Notes under the pieces: generated by a model | What the model was told of the DNA's origin: nothing | Seen by the model: only the letters and a program-made list of their open reading frames with translations | Databases searched by the model: none | Shown here: positions 42,333 through 55,282 of the stretch, in pieces | Layout: the number at the start of each line of letters is the position of its first letter | Position numbering within the stretch: the stretch's first letter is position 1 | From: Mycoplasma procyoni | GTDB lineage: Bacteria; Bacillota_I; Bacilli_A; Mycoplasmatales; Metamycoplasmataceae | Assembly: GCF_017052595.1 (NCBI RefSeq) | Contig: NZ_JAFIDB010000005.1 | Coordinates: 31,520-95,519 of the forward strand | Reading direction: 5' to 3' | DNA: 64,000 nucleotides | Program-made: the position numbers and the translations under genes

Positions 42333-45300
42333 ATGCAAGAGAAAAACAAAAAGAAAAAGAAAAGTCTTATAGTCCCATTAGCAATAACTGGAGCTGTTTT
42401 AACAACAGGATCTATTGCTGTAGGAACAACTCTTGGAGTTTTAAATGATTCTAAATCTTCAATGAGTCCAGAAAGAAAACAAGAACTACTATTTTCAAAA
42501 TATATAGAAAACCAACCAAACAAAGAACTAGATAGCTTCCTAAAGTCATTTAGTTTAGTTTTATCTTTTAAAAAAGAACTTAATTTAGAACAAAAACAAC
42601 AACAAATTGATAACATCAAAGAATTTGTTAAAACATTTAATGATTTTGAACAAATTCCTGTTAATAAACTAAATCAGAGACTAAACGAAAAAGAAGAACA
42701 AATCAGCAATAAACTAAAAGAAATCAATGATTTTAGAGAAAGTCTAAAATCATCTGTTTTAAACAAATCTTTTGAGTCAACAATGAATTCTGTTTCAGAC
42801 ATAAAGAAAAACATTGAAGAATTAAACAAACTAAACCCTGAAATTGACTCAAAAAACAAAGAACTTGAAGAATTTGCAACAAAAATCAATACTTATGACT
42901 TTAAAAATAGCGCACTTTTAAGTTTTGTAGATAAAAAGTTTAATACAGAACTTAAGTCATCGGGCGACTACGATTCTTTATTTAATAATCTTAAATCTGC
43001 TGATCAATCTTTAAGTGATTTAATGTTTATGTTTAATCTTTTTAAAGATCAAACACACGAAAATACAGAACAATGAGAACAAATCAAAAAAGAAGTTGAA
43101 AGTTTTGATGCTCAAAACATTTCTAATTTCGATAATTTATCACAAATACAAACTAAAATAACTGAAACACTTGAAAAATTCAGAAAATACTTAGTTGACA
43201 ATAATATCGAAAGCAACTATATCACAAAGAAAAAAGAAAATCTTTTAGAACAAATTAAAAACTTTAAGCTTTTTAGCAACGAGCAAAAAGAACAACTAAA
43301 AACTGAACTTGAAGCTGTTAGCGAATTAAAATCAATGTTTGATTTTGAAGACAAATTAAAACAAAATCAACAAGAAGCACAAAAAGAACTTGATGCTTTT
43401 GTGTCAAAAATACAGGATTCTCCTTTAGAATCAAAATTTAAGCTACTAATTCAAGACCAAATTAGTCAATCAAACACAATGGAAGAAATTAAAGCAATTG
43501 AAGAAAACTTTAATTCATTCTTAACAAAAATAAGTGAACTTCAAAATAAGATTTCTTCTTTTGAACAACAAATTTCATCTAATTCAATCGCTCAAAATAA
43601 ACAATATCAATACAAAAAATTAAAAGTTGAAATTGAAAAATCTTACAAAGATTCAATTTGAAACAATTATGATCTTCAAACTCCAAACAACACAATAAGC
43701 AAAATTTCAGAACTTATTAATAAAATTGATGAAATTGAAAAACAAAGTGATGACAACTCAAAAAGCGTGCTTGATTTATTTAAAGATGAAGCACTTCAAA
43801 ATGTTTCAATAGCTAAAATTGATGAAAGAATAAATGCATACAGTTTAAATCAATATCTTTATTCAGCATCTGTTACACTTCAAAATGCAAAACTGTATTT
43901 TAATAACAAAGATACTGAATTTATTGACTATGAAATCAGTGACTTAAAACTAAAAGAAAGTGATAAAAACACACTTGTTTTAACTATTTCAGCAACTGCA
44001 AAAACAGATTCTCAACTTACAACAACAATTGAAAAAGAGTTCAGTTTCAGTGATAGAGATATTAATGAAGTAATTAATCAAATTTCTGTAGCAAATCTTG
44101 ATGCTCTTTATACAATTAACTATTTTGAGCTTTCAAAAATTAATTTCAAAGAATTTTCAGCAAATGAAAACTACAAAAAATACTTCACTAAAAAACAAAC
44201 AGGAATCGCTAATTTCTTTAATTATGAACTCGATTCTTCCTTTGGTTTAGACAATAAAAAACTCAAAAACACACTAAAAATCCTGTATGGAAAACAAGTT
44301 ATTAAGACTTTTGAGTTATTAAGTGAAAATGTTGTTAACTTTGAAGCAGATGAAAATGATCAACAAGATGACAAAGTAAATAAAGAAAAAATCCTTTCTT
44401 TATTAAGTGGACCTGTTGAAAACTTATTAGCCGAAATTGAAATCAAACCAAATCAAACACAAACACACAATGATTTTTACTCAAAAGATGCAAAACAAGC
44501 TTTTGAAACTCTTTATAACTTACCAAAATACGGAAAATATGAGATTTATGTAGAAGAATTAGTTTCTTGAAAAGGACAAAAAAATAGCGATAAAGGTGGA
44601 AGTGCCGATTTATTCTTTTGATACAAAGAAAACGGAAATAAGGTAGCTCTGCCTTCAAATAAAGCATCTTATACAAAAGAAGTTTTAGGATTTAAACCTA
44701 CAAGTTATGACGCTATCGAACCTTTAAATAAAAAGTTCTATAGCCGCGAAGATTTCGTTGGTTCTCAATTCAAAACTATTGAACAACACTTTATTTCAGA
44801 AATTAAAAAGATTAATGAAACTAACTTTTCACACAGAAAAGTGCAAGGAAAAGCAAAAAGTAAAGAAGATGTTACTATGTATAGAGCACTAAATGTTAAA
44901 GACTTTATTGCTCAAGGTGCACTAGAAAAACTTAACTTCTTTATTGAACTTCATGACGCTACAAAAGACAGTTCAGTAGTTGGTCAAAGTTTCGAAAACG
45001 ACTGATTTGTCCCTTTAAACGCAAAAATTATTGCAAGAAATGGTGTTGCTAAAAGTGATGCCGTGATCTCTCCTTCAAAACTAAATGACAAGCTACTTAA
45101 TAAATATGATTATTATTTCTATGATATTAGACAAGTTAATAAGCGTTCAATTGGTTTCAAACTTGGATTCATTAACAAAGAAGACAGCACAAAAAGATTT
45201 ACAACAGACAAAGAGTATATTTTAGATAACTTTGTTAATGATTTCCAGCAAGTTCATTACCCAAGAGTTATCTTAAACAACATTAAACTATCTGATATTT

Positions 45301-47297
45301 CTGTAAATCAGGATTTAATTTCACAAAAAGAAGCCTCTTATTATACAAATAATTTAGAGGAACTTAATGAAGCTATCGGTCTAAAATATGGTGATGAAAT
45401 CGAGTATGAAAACTACTCTCTACCTAAAAATAGATTTAAAATAATTGCTTTAAGCAACATTGATGATGATAGTGCCTTTGTAAGATTTGGATTTAGTAAC
45501 CATGATAACTCTGTAATTAAAGGTGATGTGTGATACAAAATTAAAGGATTTAAATCAAGTTCACTTACTTCAAGAGCAACTGATTTTGCTTTTGAAAATC
45601 AAAATCTAAAAACAATTTTCTATTCTGAAAACGAAATCAGAAGAGAAAGAATTTTAGAACCTTACTGAAAAGATCTTGAGTGAACTATTGACAAAGATAC
45701 AAATGTTGCTTCTTGAGTTCTTGATAAAAAATACATAGAAAATACTTTATTAACAGAAACAGCAAGACACAGAAGTATTAGAATTAGTCTGTTTGGAAAT
45801 GCTTATGTTGCTGACAAAACAAACAACAGACAAAACAGAATCAAACAAGAAAATCATGTTCCAAAATTTGATTTAGACTTTGAAAAACTTGCTAGAAACG
45901 AAGAAATTTTTATCGAAGGTAAAGTTGGCGATTTCAGTGTTAATGTAGACGGACAAACACACAAAATACCTGAAATAGCCTATATTTTCAGTGCTAAATA
46001 CAATCCTGAAAAAGGAATTGAGATTAGTTTTCAACTAAAAAATAAAGAACAAAAAATCGTGAGCGGTTATTTAGGAGATCAACCAGAAGATCAAGTATTT
46101 TCAAATGAAAGAGCATTCTTTTTAGCTTATGCTCCTGCAAAAATCTACCTAAAATACACAAACTCACTTGAACACGAAGACTTTGGTTGAATCAAAACTA
46201 ACCAATATAACTATAAACAAACAAATTACGACATCCAAAACCAACCTTTCTTACACTATAACGATGATAAACAGTCTTCAAATCACAACATTTACAACCC
46301 TAACCAAAACGTAATTTACAAAATTCACGAAGGATATAAACCAGATCGTGAGTGAATTAGAGCTGAATGAAAAGATTGAGATTTAGTAAATTCTGTTAAA
46401 GCAAGAAGTATTAAATATGTTGCTAACTCAATTAATGGTTCTGGTTCAATGATTGGAAAGGTAAATGACGATCCAAATGATGGAAGATTCTATTTACTAA
46501 CTAACCACCACGTTGAAAAAGAATTTACTTCACTAAATCAACTTTCGGGCGATTCTCTACCTTCTAAAGATGTTCATAGAGGATTTATGATCTACAGTGA
46601 TAGATATGCAAATAATGTCTTGAATGGTTATAGATATGGAGCTACAGAAAATGAAGTAGGATTTGGAAGAACTATTTCAAATGTTCTATGAGTTGGAGTT
46701 GATAACTCACAAATTTCAAAAGATGGAACAGAAAGAAAGAATTACGATGCTGCTGTTTCTGTTGTTGATATTAATCCAGTAATTAAATATGCAAAAGAAC
46801 ACGGGAATTTCGGGCTTGCTAAACATTTACAAAACTGATTTAAGCTTGCTGGAATCAAAATGAATTTCAGATATGAAATATCAGAAATTTATGTTCCTGT
46901 ATTAAGAGATATGGCTCACAACGGTTTCCCAGCTTGAGGACTAAAAACAGGTTATGTAAATCACAGACCTGAAATAAACGGAAATACAACTGTTTTTGAA
47001 CAATCTCCAGACTTTTCAACATTGCAATTTGGATCAGGAAACTCAGGAACAGGAATTCAAATTGGAAACGGAGAATTTGCTTCTCTTTGAACTTCAGGAG
47101 GAATTCCTACAGGAAGTTACTCTGTTGGATGACAATATGACAGTCCAAAATACAACTTATTTGGAATTAACTGAGAAGGAGAAAATCCTTTAGAACTTAA
47201 AAATACAAACTCTCTCGGAGGGCAAATTTTAAGAGCTAATGCTAAAAATCCAAACCAATTTAACTTACCTTGATTCTTTAGAGAAATCAAAAACTAA
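42333..47297 (+). CDS. Giant surface serine endopeptidase (DUF31-type)
   Basis: A 1654-residue single open frame. One N-terminal transmembrane helix (LIVPLAITGAVLTTGSIAVG) is followed by ~450 residues of coiled coil rich in Glu, Lys, Asn and Gln, then beta-rich regions. A C-terminal DUF31 protease domain shows a NHHV block with His1392-1393, Asp1472 in NYDAAVSVVDI and Ser1571 in GSGNSGTGI. I recall an NCBI family called MGA_1079 surface serine endopeptidase with this layout. It is anchored in the membrane and acts outside. It starts just after the carbohydrate-binding-type lipoprotein, so the two are probably co-transcribed and may cooperate on host glycoproteins. UGA tryptophans are numerous. 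Confidence 0.85.
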
Positions 47298-47302
47298 ACA
47301 AA

Positions 47303-47333
47303 AAAACACTCGCAATTAAGTGAGTGTTTTTTT
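47303..47333. terminator. Bidirectional terminator between the giant protease and the MIB-like gene
   Basis: A nine-base stem AAAACACTC / GAGTGTTTT with T run, six bases beyond the protease stop and just before the convergent stop codon at 47335. Confidence 0.85.
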
Positions 47334-47334
47334 G

Positions 47335-49929
47335 TTAAACTAATTCATCGCTGTATTGAGGTGTTCTCGATGTGTATTGTGGTTTAAATCCATTATCAAG
47401 AAGTTCGTTGTAAAGGGTTGTGTTTCCTTCTTCAACTAATATTGGCGTGTTTCTTCCTGATAAACTTCCTTTTGTTCAATAAAGCAGAATATTTAGTTGT
47501 GTTACAGCTTTTGAACTCAAATGATTTCCTGTTAGTTTGATTTTCTGAGTTTCAGAACCATTAGAAAACTCAATTTTTGAAGGTGGCATTTGTGGACTTG
47601 TTCTGTCTAAAATGTCAAATTGAGCTTCTGCTAATTCATCTGTGTCAAGTTCATAAGTGTCGCCGTCGTTATGTAACTTAATTCTTTTTAGATATCTTTT
47701 AGCATTTGATTTTTTGTAAATATCTGTAAATACAAGACCTCTTAATGTTTTTAGAGAACGCACCCTACTTAAATCGAGTCCAACAGGATAACTGTTTCCG
47801 CCTTCTTTTTGATCTGGGTTAAGTCCAGCACCAAATCCACCTTGGAAAACAGCTTCATTGTTTCTAACGAAGTAAGCCATTCTAAGACCTTCGTTAATTC
47901 TTTTTAGTTTGTTAGCTCCGTTTAGTAAATCGCTTTCTTCAAAAGCAAGGGCATCAAAAGTAATTCTTGTAGGAATTTTAGCTCCTCTTGCATAATCGAA
48001 GCTTACGTTGTAGTCGACTGTGTTAACTCAACTTGTATTTCTTAAAGCAAGTGGATTTAGTGTTCATCCTTCTTTTAGTGAATTACCTGAAGTATAGAGG
48101 GAAAGTTCATCAATCTTTTTGTTTTCAAGAGCAATTAGAGATTGTGTATTTGTTCCTTTACCTTCAAAGAAAAGTTCTAATTGAGGCAAGTGTGCTGGCA
48201 AGCTTTTTAGAATATCATAGAATCTTTGGTTTGTATCGGTAGCTCCCATGTTTCTAATTCTGTAACTTGTAATTTCTTTTTTCTCATCAATAGCTTGCTT
48301 GATGAATTTTTTGATTTTTGCATAACCTCTTGAGTTAGCAGCATCAATTTCTACAACAATTCCTGTATTTCTTTGGTTTGCTTGAGGTTCAATTCTGTCA
48401 AGTCTTGAGATTTTAAATCCATCTTCTTTGGAAACACCAAATTGTTTGAATTCAGCACTGTCAGTGATGTCTGTTTTATTTCATCCTTCGTAAGTTCCTT
48501 CATCAACTCTTCCTGGAGTTCTACCATAATATGAACTATAACCAAAAACTCTTCTGTGTGTATTATCTCTAATTAGTGAGTTTTGTACAGGGTTAATTAA
48601 AGGATCTCTTGAATAAGAATCGAGTTCTCCTTTTTCATTAACATACACGTTTGCGTTATCTTCTCCAATTGTTAGACCTTTGTTTAAGTCGTTATTTGCG
48701 GCTTCAGAAATTTTTGTAAATTTAGAGAAGTCTAAGTAAGAAATGATTTTAATGTATCTAACATCTTTGTCCTGTATTTTCTTAAGTTCAGGATAAAGTC
48801 TTTTTCCTTCGTCTGTTAAGAAGTTAACGACAGCATCGCCATTTTCGATTAGTCTTCTAAATTTATCTATTCTCTTTTTGAAATATTCATTATCAATGTA
48901 CTTTTTAAGACTAAAAGTTGCTGAATCAGGGGTTTTAATGTCTTGAAGTATGTTTGAAGGGAAACCATAACTTTTGAACGATTTAACTGCAAGTTGTCTA
49001 TTTGCTTCTCTTACTTCGTCTGTAATTTCAGCTGAAACTAATTCAGGTGTGTCGTATCTTTGGTAGTTAATAGGTGAAGCAATACCTGCAGCGATATCTC
49101 TTGAGTCGTTATGTCTTTTTGGTCTATGTCTAATTACTGCTTTAATTTTCTTACCGTTTAGTTCATAATAAACTGTTTCTTCTGTTGGTAAAGTGTTGTA
49201 ATTAATTGTCGGTTTTACAACTACAGGTTCTTCTCTTAAAGGTTCTGCAGGAGGTTTTGGTTTAGGTTTTGGTTCAACTTTTTCAATAGGTTTAGGTGCA
49301 GGAGCTGGTGGCACAACAATTTTTTCTACAGGTTTCTCAATTGGTTTAGGTGCTGGGGCAGGCTCAACCTTTTCAGTAGGTTTTGGTTCTGGTGCAGGAG
49401 TCTCGATTTTTGCAATCGGTTCTTCTTTTATTTCGTTTTTAGTTTCTTCAATAACTTTAGGAGGGTCTGTTGGTTTAATTTCTGGAATTTTTTCTTCAAT
49501 AGGTTTTTCAACAATAACTTCAGGTGCTTTAATCTCTTCTTTTGTTGGTTCTGGTTTTGTTTCTTTTATAGGTTCAACAGGAGTTTCCTCTTTAATTGGT
49601 TCTGGTTTAATTTCTTCTTTTGTAGGTTCTACTATAGGTTCTTCTTTAATTGGTTCAACAGGTTTTTCTTCTTCTTTTATTTTAACAATAGGTGCTTCTT
49701 CTTGTGGTTTAGCTTTTAAATTTCAGTCTCTAATGGAGTTATCTGCATCATTAAAATATACATCTCTGTTGTCAATTTTTAAAACTCCGTTTTCAATTAA
49801 AAAGGGATTTGTAGCTTTAACACCATTTCCTTTTAGATTTAAAATAGTTCCTAAAGAAACTGCTCCAGGAATACTTAAAGCCGCTGCTCCTAAAATAATT
49901 AATTTTTTAGTACTTGTCAATTTTTTCAT
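47335..49929 (-). CDS. MIB / Protein M-like immunoglobulin-binding protein
   Basis: An 864-residue surface protein. An N-terminal membrane anchor (residues ~9-29) is followed by a Pro/Glu/Lys repeat stalk (~75-230, EEIKPEPIKEETPVEP-like units). A long C-terminal domain follows with DIAAGIASPINYQRYDTPELV, a leucine-rich-repeat-like section (RNMGATDTNQRFYDILKSLP) and GFGAGLNPDQKEGGNSYPVG. These match my memory of the mycoplasma immunoglobulin-blocking family (MIB, Protein M), which grips antibody light chains. The neighbouring divergent gene encodes a DUF31 lipoprotease, the usual MIP partner. Ig binding is inferred from family, not shown. A TATAAT on the minus strand lies at 49951-49956. Confidence 0.78.
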
Positions 49930-49994
49930 TTTCTCTCCTTATATATTTAAATTATAGAACAACACAAAATAAAAATAAGAATCAAAATGAAAAA

Positions 49995-50024
49995 TAGCGT
50001 TTTTTGCCAAAAATTAGCGTTTTT
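49995..50024. promoter_or_regulatory. Direct repeat TAGCGTTTTT in the MIB/MIP promoter region
   Basis: TAGCGTTTTT occurs at 49995-50004 and 50015-50024, spaced by exactly 20 bases (about two helical turns), between the divergent promoters. The same ten bases occur at 6981 before candidate RNA 2. It may be an operator, or a chance A+T-rich motif. Confidence 0.4.
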
Positions 50025-50092
50025 CCTTTATTTTAGTAAATTTTTAGCCTTAAAGTTTTATAATTTTTATTGTAAATAAAGAGAGGTCGAAA

Positions 50093-52426
50093 ATGAATAA
50101 AACTAAAAAAATAATTTTAACTACAGGATTGATTTCAGCACTTCCATTAGTTGCTTTTTCATGTTCCCCAGCACAAAAAGCAAAAGAAAATAAGGATGAT
50201 ACAGAAAATAAAGATCCTAAAAAAGAATTAAAAACAGACAATAAAGACAAAAAGAAAGATTCAAAAACACCAAAAACAGCTGACACAAAAACAAAAGAAT
50301 CTGGAGAATTTAAAGCTGATAAAGGAGCTTCTACTTCTAAAAAAACCGAATCAGTTGAAGGCGATGATAAAAATATACAAAGAGAAATTGACAATCTAAC
50401 TATAGAAGTAACAGAATGAGATGGACCTAATAAACCTAAAAATGAAGTTATCTTTAGTAGACTTATACCAACAAGCATAAAATTTAATGTAAAAGGAACA
50501 GATAATGCAGAAATTAAAAATAATGCTTCTGTTCTTTCTGTTGCTATTGAGAGAGAAGAAAACGGAACAGATAAATCTGTTTACACAGGAAGCGGAGAAA
50601 TAATATATCTTTTTAAAGTAAAAGGAAAAGAATACACAAAAAGAGTTGCTTATTCTGGTTTTAGAACAAATCCTCGTGGAGTTGATGCTAATAATAAAAT
50701 CATTTTATCTCAACCCGTACCTAAAAGTGAACAAGAAAAATATTATGCAGGAGATCAAAAATATAGATTCCAAAAAGACAATGAAAAATATATATCTGGA
50801 CTAAGAAGCAGACAAGGAGCAGATTTTAGATCTACAGAAAATCTAGAATCAAGTAAGTTAAGTGAATTTAACAAAAAAGCTGAAGAATTAGGGTTAGATA
50901 ATTATGAAAATCAAAAACTAAAAGGATTTACAATTCCTGTTAGTGAAGAAGGCGAAATTAAGCTCTCACTAAACGATGGCCCTGAAGTTCCTAAAGCTCC
51001 TAATAACACAGACTTTAGAGGTAAAAACCCAGATCTAGCAAGATTCCAACAATTTGGAATTCCGAGATATTTACTTAATGAAAAATACAAAGATTATGCA
51101 CTGCAAACTTACCAAATTACTGTAACTTTCCAAGATCCAGAAAGACCAGACAACAAAAATGCTTCTCGTTCTGAATCTGGAACAATCTGAATTTTAGATT
51201 TTATTAAAGAAGAAAATGGCAAATACCCAACAAAATGATTCTTTGGAACAAACTTACACGTTGCAAATATTCTTAAGTATAAAGATGTAAAAGGATTTGC
51301 ACTAACTAAACTAAATCCAGATGTTGGAATTCATACAAAATTAGGATTAGTTGAATTTGATCATGAAAAATTCTCAAGACTAATTAGTGATATGGTTAAA
51401 GGAAACGAAGCACTAACAACATTCTACACAGCAGAAGATTATTTAAATTCCAAACCTGCTGATTTTCTTGAGAAAAAGCAAGCTGAAAAATACAAAGATG
51501 CAGAAGAATTTATAGATTTTGCAGTTCTTGAGTTAGATTTTAATAAACTACCTAACAATGGAAGTTATGGAGGATATTTCGATTTTTCAGAAGCTGATAA
51601 ATCAGAAGTTGCAAAAAGTTTTACAAACAGTTATGCAACAAACGAAAACAAACACATCAAATTCCTAAGTACTTCTTATTTAAGTAATTATGAAAAAGCA
51701 AATCAACCACTTGTTATCAAAAAAGGAGAAACACCAAAAGCTGTAGATAACTTCTATTTAGTTGGTTATCCATCTGCTAAAAACGATTTTACTTTTGATC
51801 AATATGTAGATGAATTTGAATACCAAAACAAAGTAAGATCATTCTATTTATTTACAAACGGAGACTTTGATTTATTTGGAAACATTAGTTTAAATGAAAT
51901 TAATGAAACATATTCTATACCTGAAAAAGTCTGAAATAAAGGTTATGATTTATCTTATGCTTTAGGTTATAGAACATTCGTTGATAAACCAGGATTATCT
52001 GATGAATTTATTTCTGCATCAAAAGTTGGAAAAGACTTTTTAGTTTCTAAAGAAACAGGAAAAACACTGATTTCTTCAGGACTTTCTTATTTACCAAGAG
52101 CTTACTCTCCTTTAGGAGGTTCTTCAGGTTCTTCAATGAGAAATCAAAACAATGAGTTAGTTGCTGTATTCCACGCTTCCAACCAATCTGCTGTTACAGG
52201 ACTTGCTTCAGCATTTAGATCAGAAGGATTTGATTACAAAGGTGCTTATGGAGAATACAATCTTCCACAGTATGATCTAATCTATGGTGGAGGAAAAAAC
52301 CAAAAGAGTTCCTATAGACAAAAACTGATTGAAAAATATGGCTCAAAACACACAAATCTCTTTAAAGATAATTACGAAATTCCAGAGAAGTTTAAATTCA
52401 AAAATACAGAAAATACAGGCAAATAA
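50093..52426 (+). CDS. MIP-like immunoglobulin-specific serine protease lipoprotein
   Basis: A 777-residue lipoprotein with lipobox cysteine at residue 24, followed by a Lys/Asp/Thr-rich linker to about residue 95. The DUF31 catalytic domain has His389 in FGTNLHVAN, Asp475 in FIDFAVLELDF and Ser678 in GGSSGSSM, a full serine-protease triad. MIP proteases cleave between VH and CH1 of antibody captured by MIB; this gene lies next to the MIB-like gene, but divergent rather than in tandem. TATAAT at 50059-50064 and a GAGAGGT ribosome site precede the ATG. Confidence 0.82.
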
Positions 52427-52429
52427 GAA

Positions 52430-52458
52430 AAAAAGAACAGTTTCAAACTGTTCTTTTT
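52430..52458. terminator. Bidirectional terminator between the MIP-like gene and asnA
   Basis: A perfect stem of about 14 bases (AAAAAGAACAGTTT / AAACTGTTCTTTTT) between convergent genes. Confidence 0.9.
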
Positions 52459-53442
52459 CTATAGCAGATTTATACCTTTTGCTTTTAGTTTTTTCTTGTA
52501 GTCTTCAGGTCAATAAGAACTCTGAACTTCCCCTATATGTGCCTTTTCTAAAATTAGCATACACACACGACTTTGACCAATTCCACCACCAATTGTCAGT
52601 GGTAAATTTTTGTCAATGATTGCTTTGTGGTATGGAGAAAGTTCTTTGAGTTGTGCTTCAGTCATTTTAGATTGTTCTTTGAGTGACTTTTCATCAACTC
52701 TGATCCCCATAGAAGAGATTTCTACAGCTTTTTTGAGTGTATTTGATCAAACTAGTAAGTCTCCATTTAGTTTTCAGTCATCATAATCAAAAGCTCTTGT
52801 AGAGTGAATTAGACCTGATTTAAGCGGATATCCAATTCTTTTAATAAAGACAACTTTGTGTTTTTGAGTAATTAAATTTTCTCTTTCATCAATTGAAGAT
52901 TCTGGATAAAGATCTTCCAGATCTTGAGCTGAAATAAAGAAAACTTCTTCTGGTAAGTCATTTTCTAAAGAACTGAAACGCTCCACCATTTCCCTTTTTG
53001 TCTTTTTAAAAGCATCATAAATTAAAGAAACAACTTCTTTTAAAAAGTTTATATTTCGATCATCGCTTGTGATAATTTTTTCTCAATCTCACTGGTCAAC
53101 ATAAAGAGAGTGAGTCTCATCAAGAACCTCTTCTCTTCTGATTGCATTCATGTCTGTGTAGATTCCTTCGCCAACTTTATAATCATATTCTTTCAGCGCA
53201 TTTCTTTTTCATTTAGCTAATGAATGAACTACTTCAAGTCTTTTATTATTTACCATTTTAGCTTCAAAACTTACAGCACTTTCTCCGTTTAAACCGTCGT
53301 TTAGTCCAGATTCAGGAGCAACAAATAAAGGAGCTGTAGCTCTTGTAAGATTTAAATTCTTTTTAAGGTGCTCTTGAAAAATGTGTCTTAAGTCTTGAAT
53401 TGCTTCTTGAGTTTGTCTAATTGTTAATTTTGATTTATACAT
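52459..53442 (-). CDS. asnA: Aspartate-ammonia ligase (asparagine synthetase A)
   Basis: A 327-residue AsnA, which makes asparagine from aspartate and ammonia. It is homologous to class II synthetases. Recognisable parts are [21 protein letters not shown] at the start, [46 protein letters not shown] and [12 protein letters not shown]. Five UGAs are tryptophan. Its start overlaps the end of the upstream hydrolase gene by 8 bases, indicating an operon. Confidence 0.97.
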
Positions 53443-54247
53443 TTTGGTCTCCTAAAATAAAGTCTTTTAGTATTTTAAAATACTTTTGAAAATTTTCATT
53501 AAACATTAAGTGTCCTGTTTTTTCAAAAACTTCAATTTGAATGTTTTTAACATTTTCTCTAAAGTATTTTATACAGTTTTCTCTGTCGATCACAGCATCT
53601 TTTTCACCTAAAACCAAAAGAGTTGGTACATTGATTGATTTAAGTCCTTCTTCAATTGAGTTCATTAGCTCCATATTAGGTAGTGATTTACCTAATTTAA
53701 GCGTATTTTCGTTGTGATACAGATAAGGATCAAAGTCTTTTTCACACTGTTCCATCAGTTCTTTATTATTAAAAAGGGAAACTTCAGGATCATAATAAAG
53801 TGCTTTCATAAAGGTTTTTCACTCTGCAAAAGTTTTTGGGAAGTAAGTTTTAAAATAATCTTCTGTTGTTGCAAGTGAAGTTTTATTCATTGGTGCTACA
53901 TAAATTAGTTTTGAAAAAAGATCAGGTCTTTTTTTGTAAGCAAGCGAGATAGTTCCTCCACCCATTGAGTGTCCGACTAAAATAACATCTTTTAAGTTAT
54001 TTTCTTCTATAAATTTAATAAGAATATCTGCAAAAGAATACACAGAAATTTCTTCGTTGTTCTTTGGTTCAACTAAGTTATTCCCTGGAAATTGAATTGC
54101 ATAATAGTCGCTTAAATTTCAAGCGTCCTCAAAAATCTTGTGTGTTCTGGGTGATGAATTAAAGCCATGAACAAAAATAATAGGCTTAAGTTCTGGCTTT
54201 AATCCCTTTTTATAAACAAAGTTGTAATCGTATTTTATTTCTTTCAT
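53435..54247 (-). CDS. Alpha/beta hydrolase
   Basis: A 270-residue alpha/beta-hydrolase. FVHGFNSS is the oxyanion loop, GHSMGGG the nucleophile elbow, VLGEKDAVID the acid position and KTGHLMF the histidine. The substrate is unknown. It is distinct in sequence from the hydrolase at 1561 but of similar length, and heads the asnA transcript. Two UGAs are tryptophan. An AGGAGA ribosome site precedes the ATG. Confidence 0.88.
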
Positions 54248-54398
54248 TTTTCTCCTAAACTATTTATTTTATTTTAGTATGATTTAAAAATATCTAAAGA
54301 AAAAAAGCAAAACGAATAAAAAAATAAGTTTTTTTTCTTTATAAAGCGAAAAAAAAGTATAATTTAATTATAAATTTGCTTAATAAAGAAGGAGAAAA

Positions 54399-55265
54399 AT
54401 GAATTTAGTAAATGCAAAATTAATGATGAAACATGCATACAAAAACAAATATGCAATTCCTCACATCAACATTAACAACCTTGAGTGAGCTAAAACTGTT
54501 TTATTAGCAGCTCAAGAAATGAAATCACCTCTAATTTTAGCTACATCAGAAGGTGCAGTTAAATACATGGGAGGTATGAAAACTGTTGTTGGAATGGTAA
54601 AAGGATTAATGGAAGATTTATCAATCTCTATTCCTGTTGCTCTTCACTTAGACCACGGTTCATACGAAGCTTGTCTAAAAGCTATTGAAGCAGGATACAC
54701 ATCTGTTATGTATGATGGATCACACGAACCATTTGAAACAAACTACAGAAGAACACAAAGACTAGTTAAAGTTGCTCTACAAAAAGGAGTTTCTGTTGAA
54801 GCTGAAGTTGGAACAATTGGTGGAGAAGAAGATGGAATCGTTGGAAACGGAGACATCGCAGATCCAAAAGAAGCAGCAAAAATGTCTTCATTAGGAATTG
54901 ATATGTTAGCAGCAGGTATTGGAAACATTCATGGTCCATACCCAGCATCTTGAAAATCACTTAACTTCGAAGCTCTTAAAAACATTTCTGAAGCAGCAAA
55001 AATTGGATTAGTTCTACACGGAGGATCAGGAATTCCAGCTGATCAAATTCAAAAAGCTATTTCTTTAGGAATTTCAAAAATTAACGTTAATACAGAATTA
55101 CAACAATCAAACGCCAAAGCAATTTGAGAATTTGTTGAATCAGGAAAAGCTAAACAAGGTAAAAACTTTGACCCTAGAAAACTATATGCTCCAGGGACAG
55201 CAGCAATGAGACAAACAGTTATTGACAAAATCAAAGAATTTGGTGCAGAAAACAAAGCAAGATAA
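54399..55265 (+). CDS. fba: Class II fructose-bisphosphate aldolase
   Basis: A 288-residue glycolytic aldolase. The zinc-ligand segment LHLDHGSYEACLKAI near residue 85, the EAEVGTIGGEEDG block, GNIHGPYP and LVLHGGSGIP, and the NVNTELQQ motif are all present. It splits fructose-1,6-bisphosphate into two trioses. A strong AAGGAGA ribosome site lies upstream. There is only a short spacer before the nuclease gene, so read-through is likely. Confidence 0.97.
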
Positions 55266-55282
55266 TTGCTTTGTTTTTTTAT

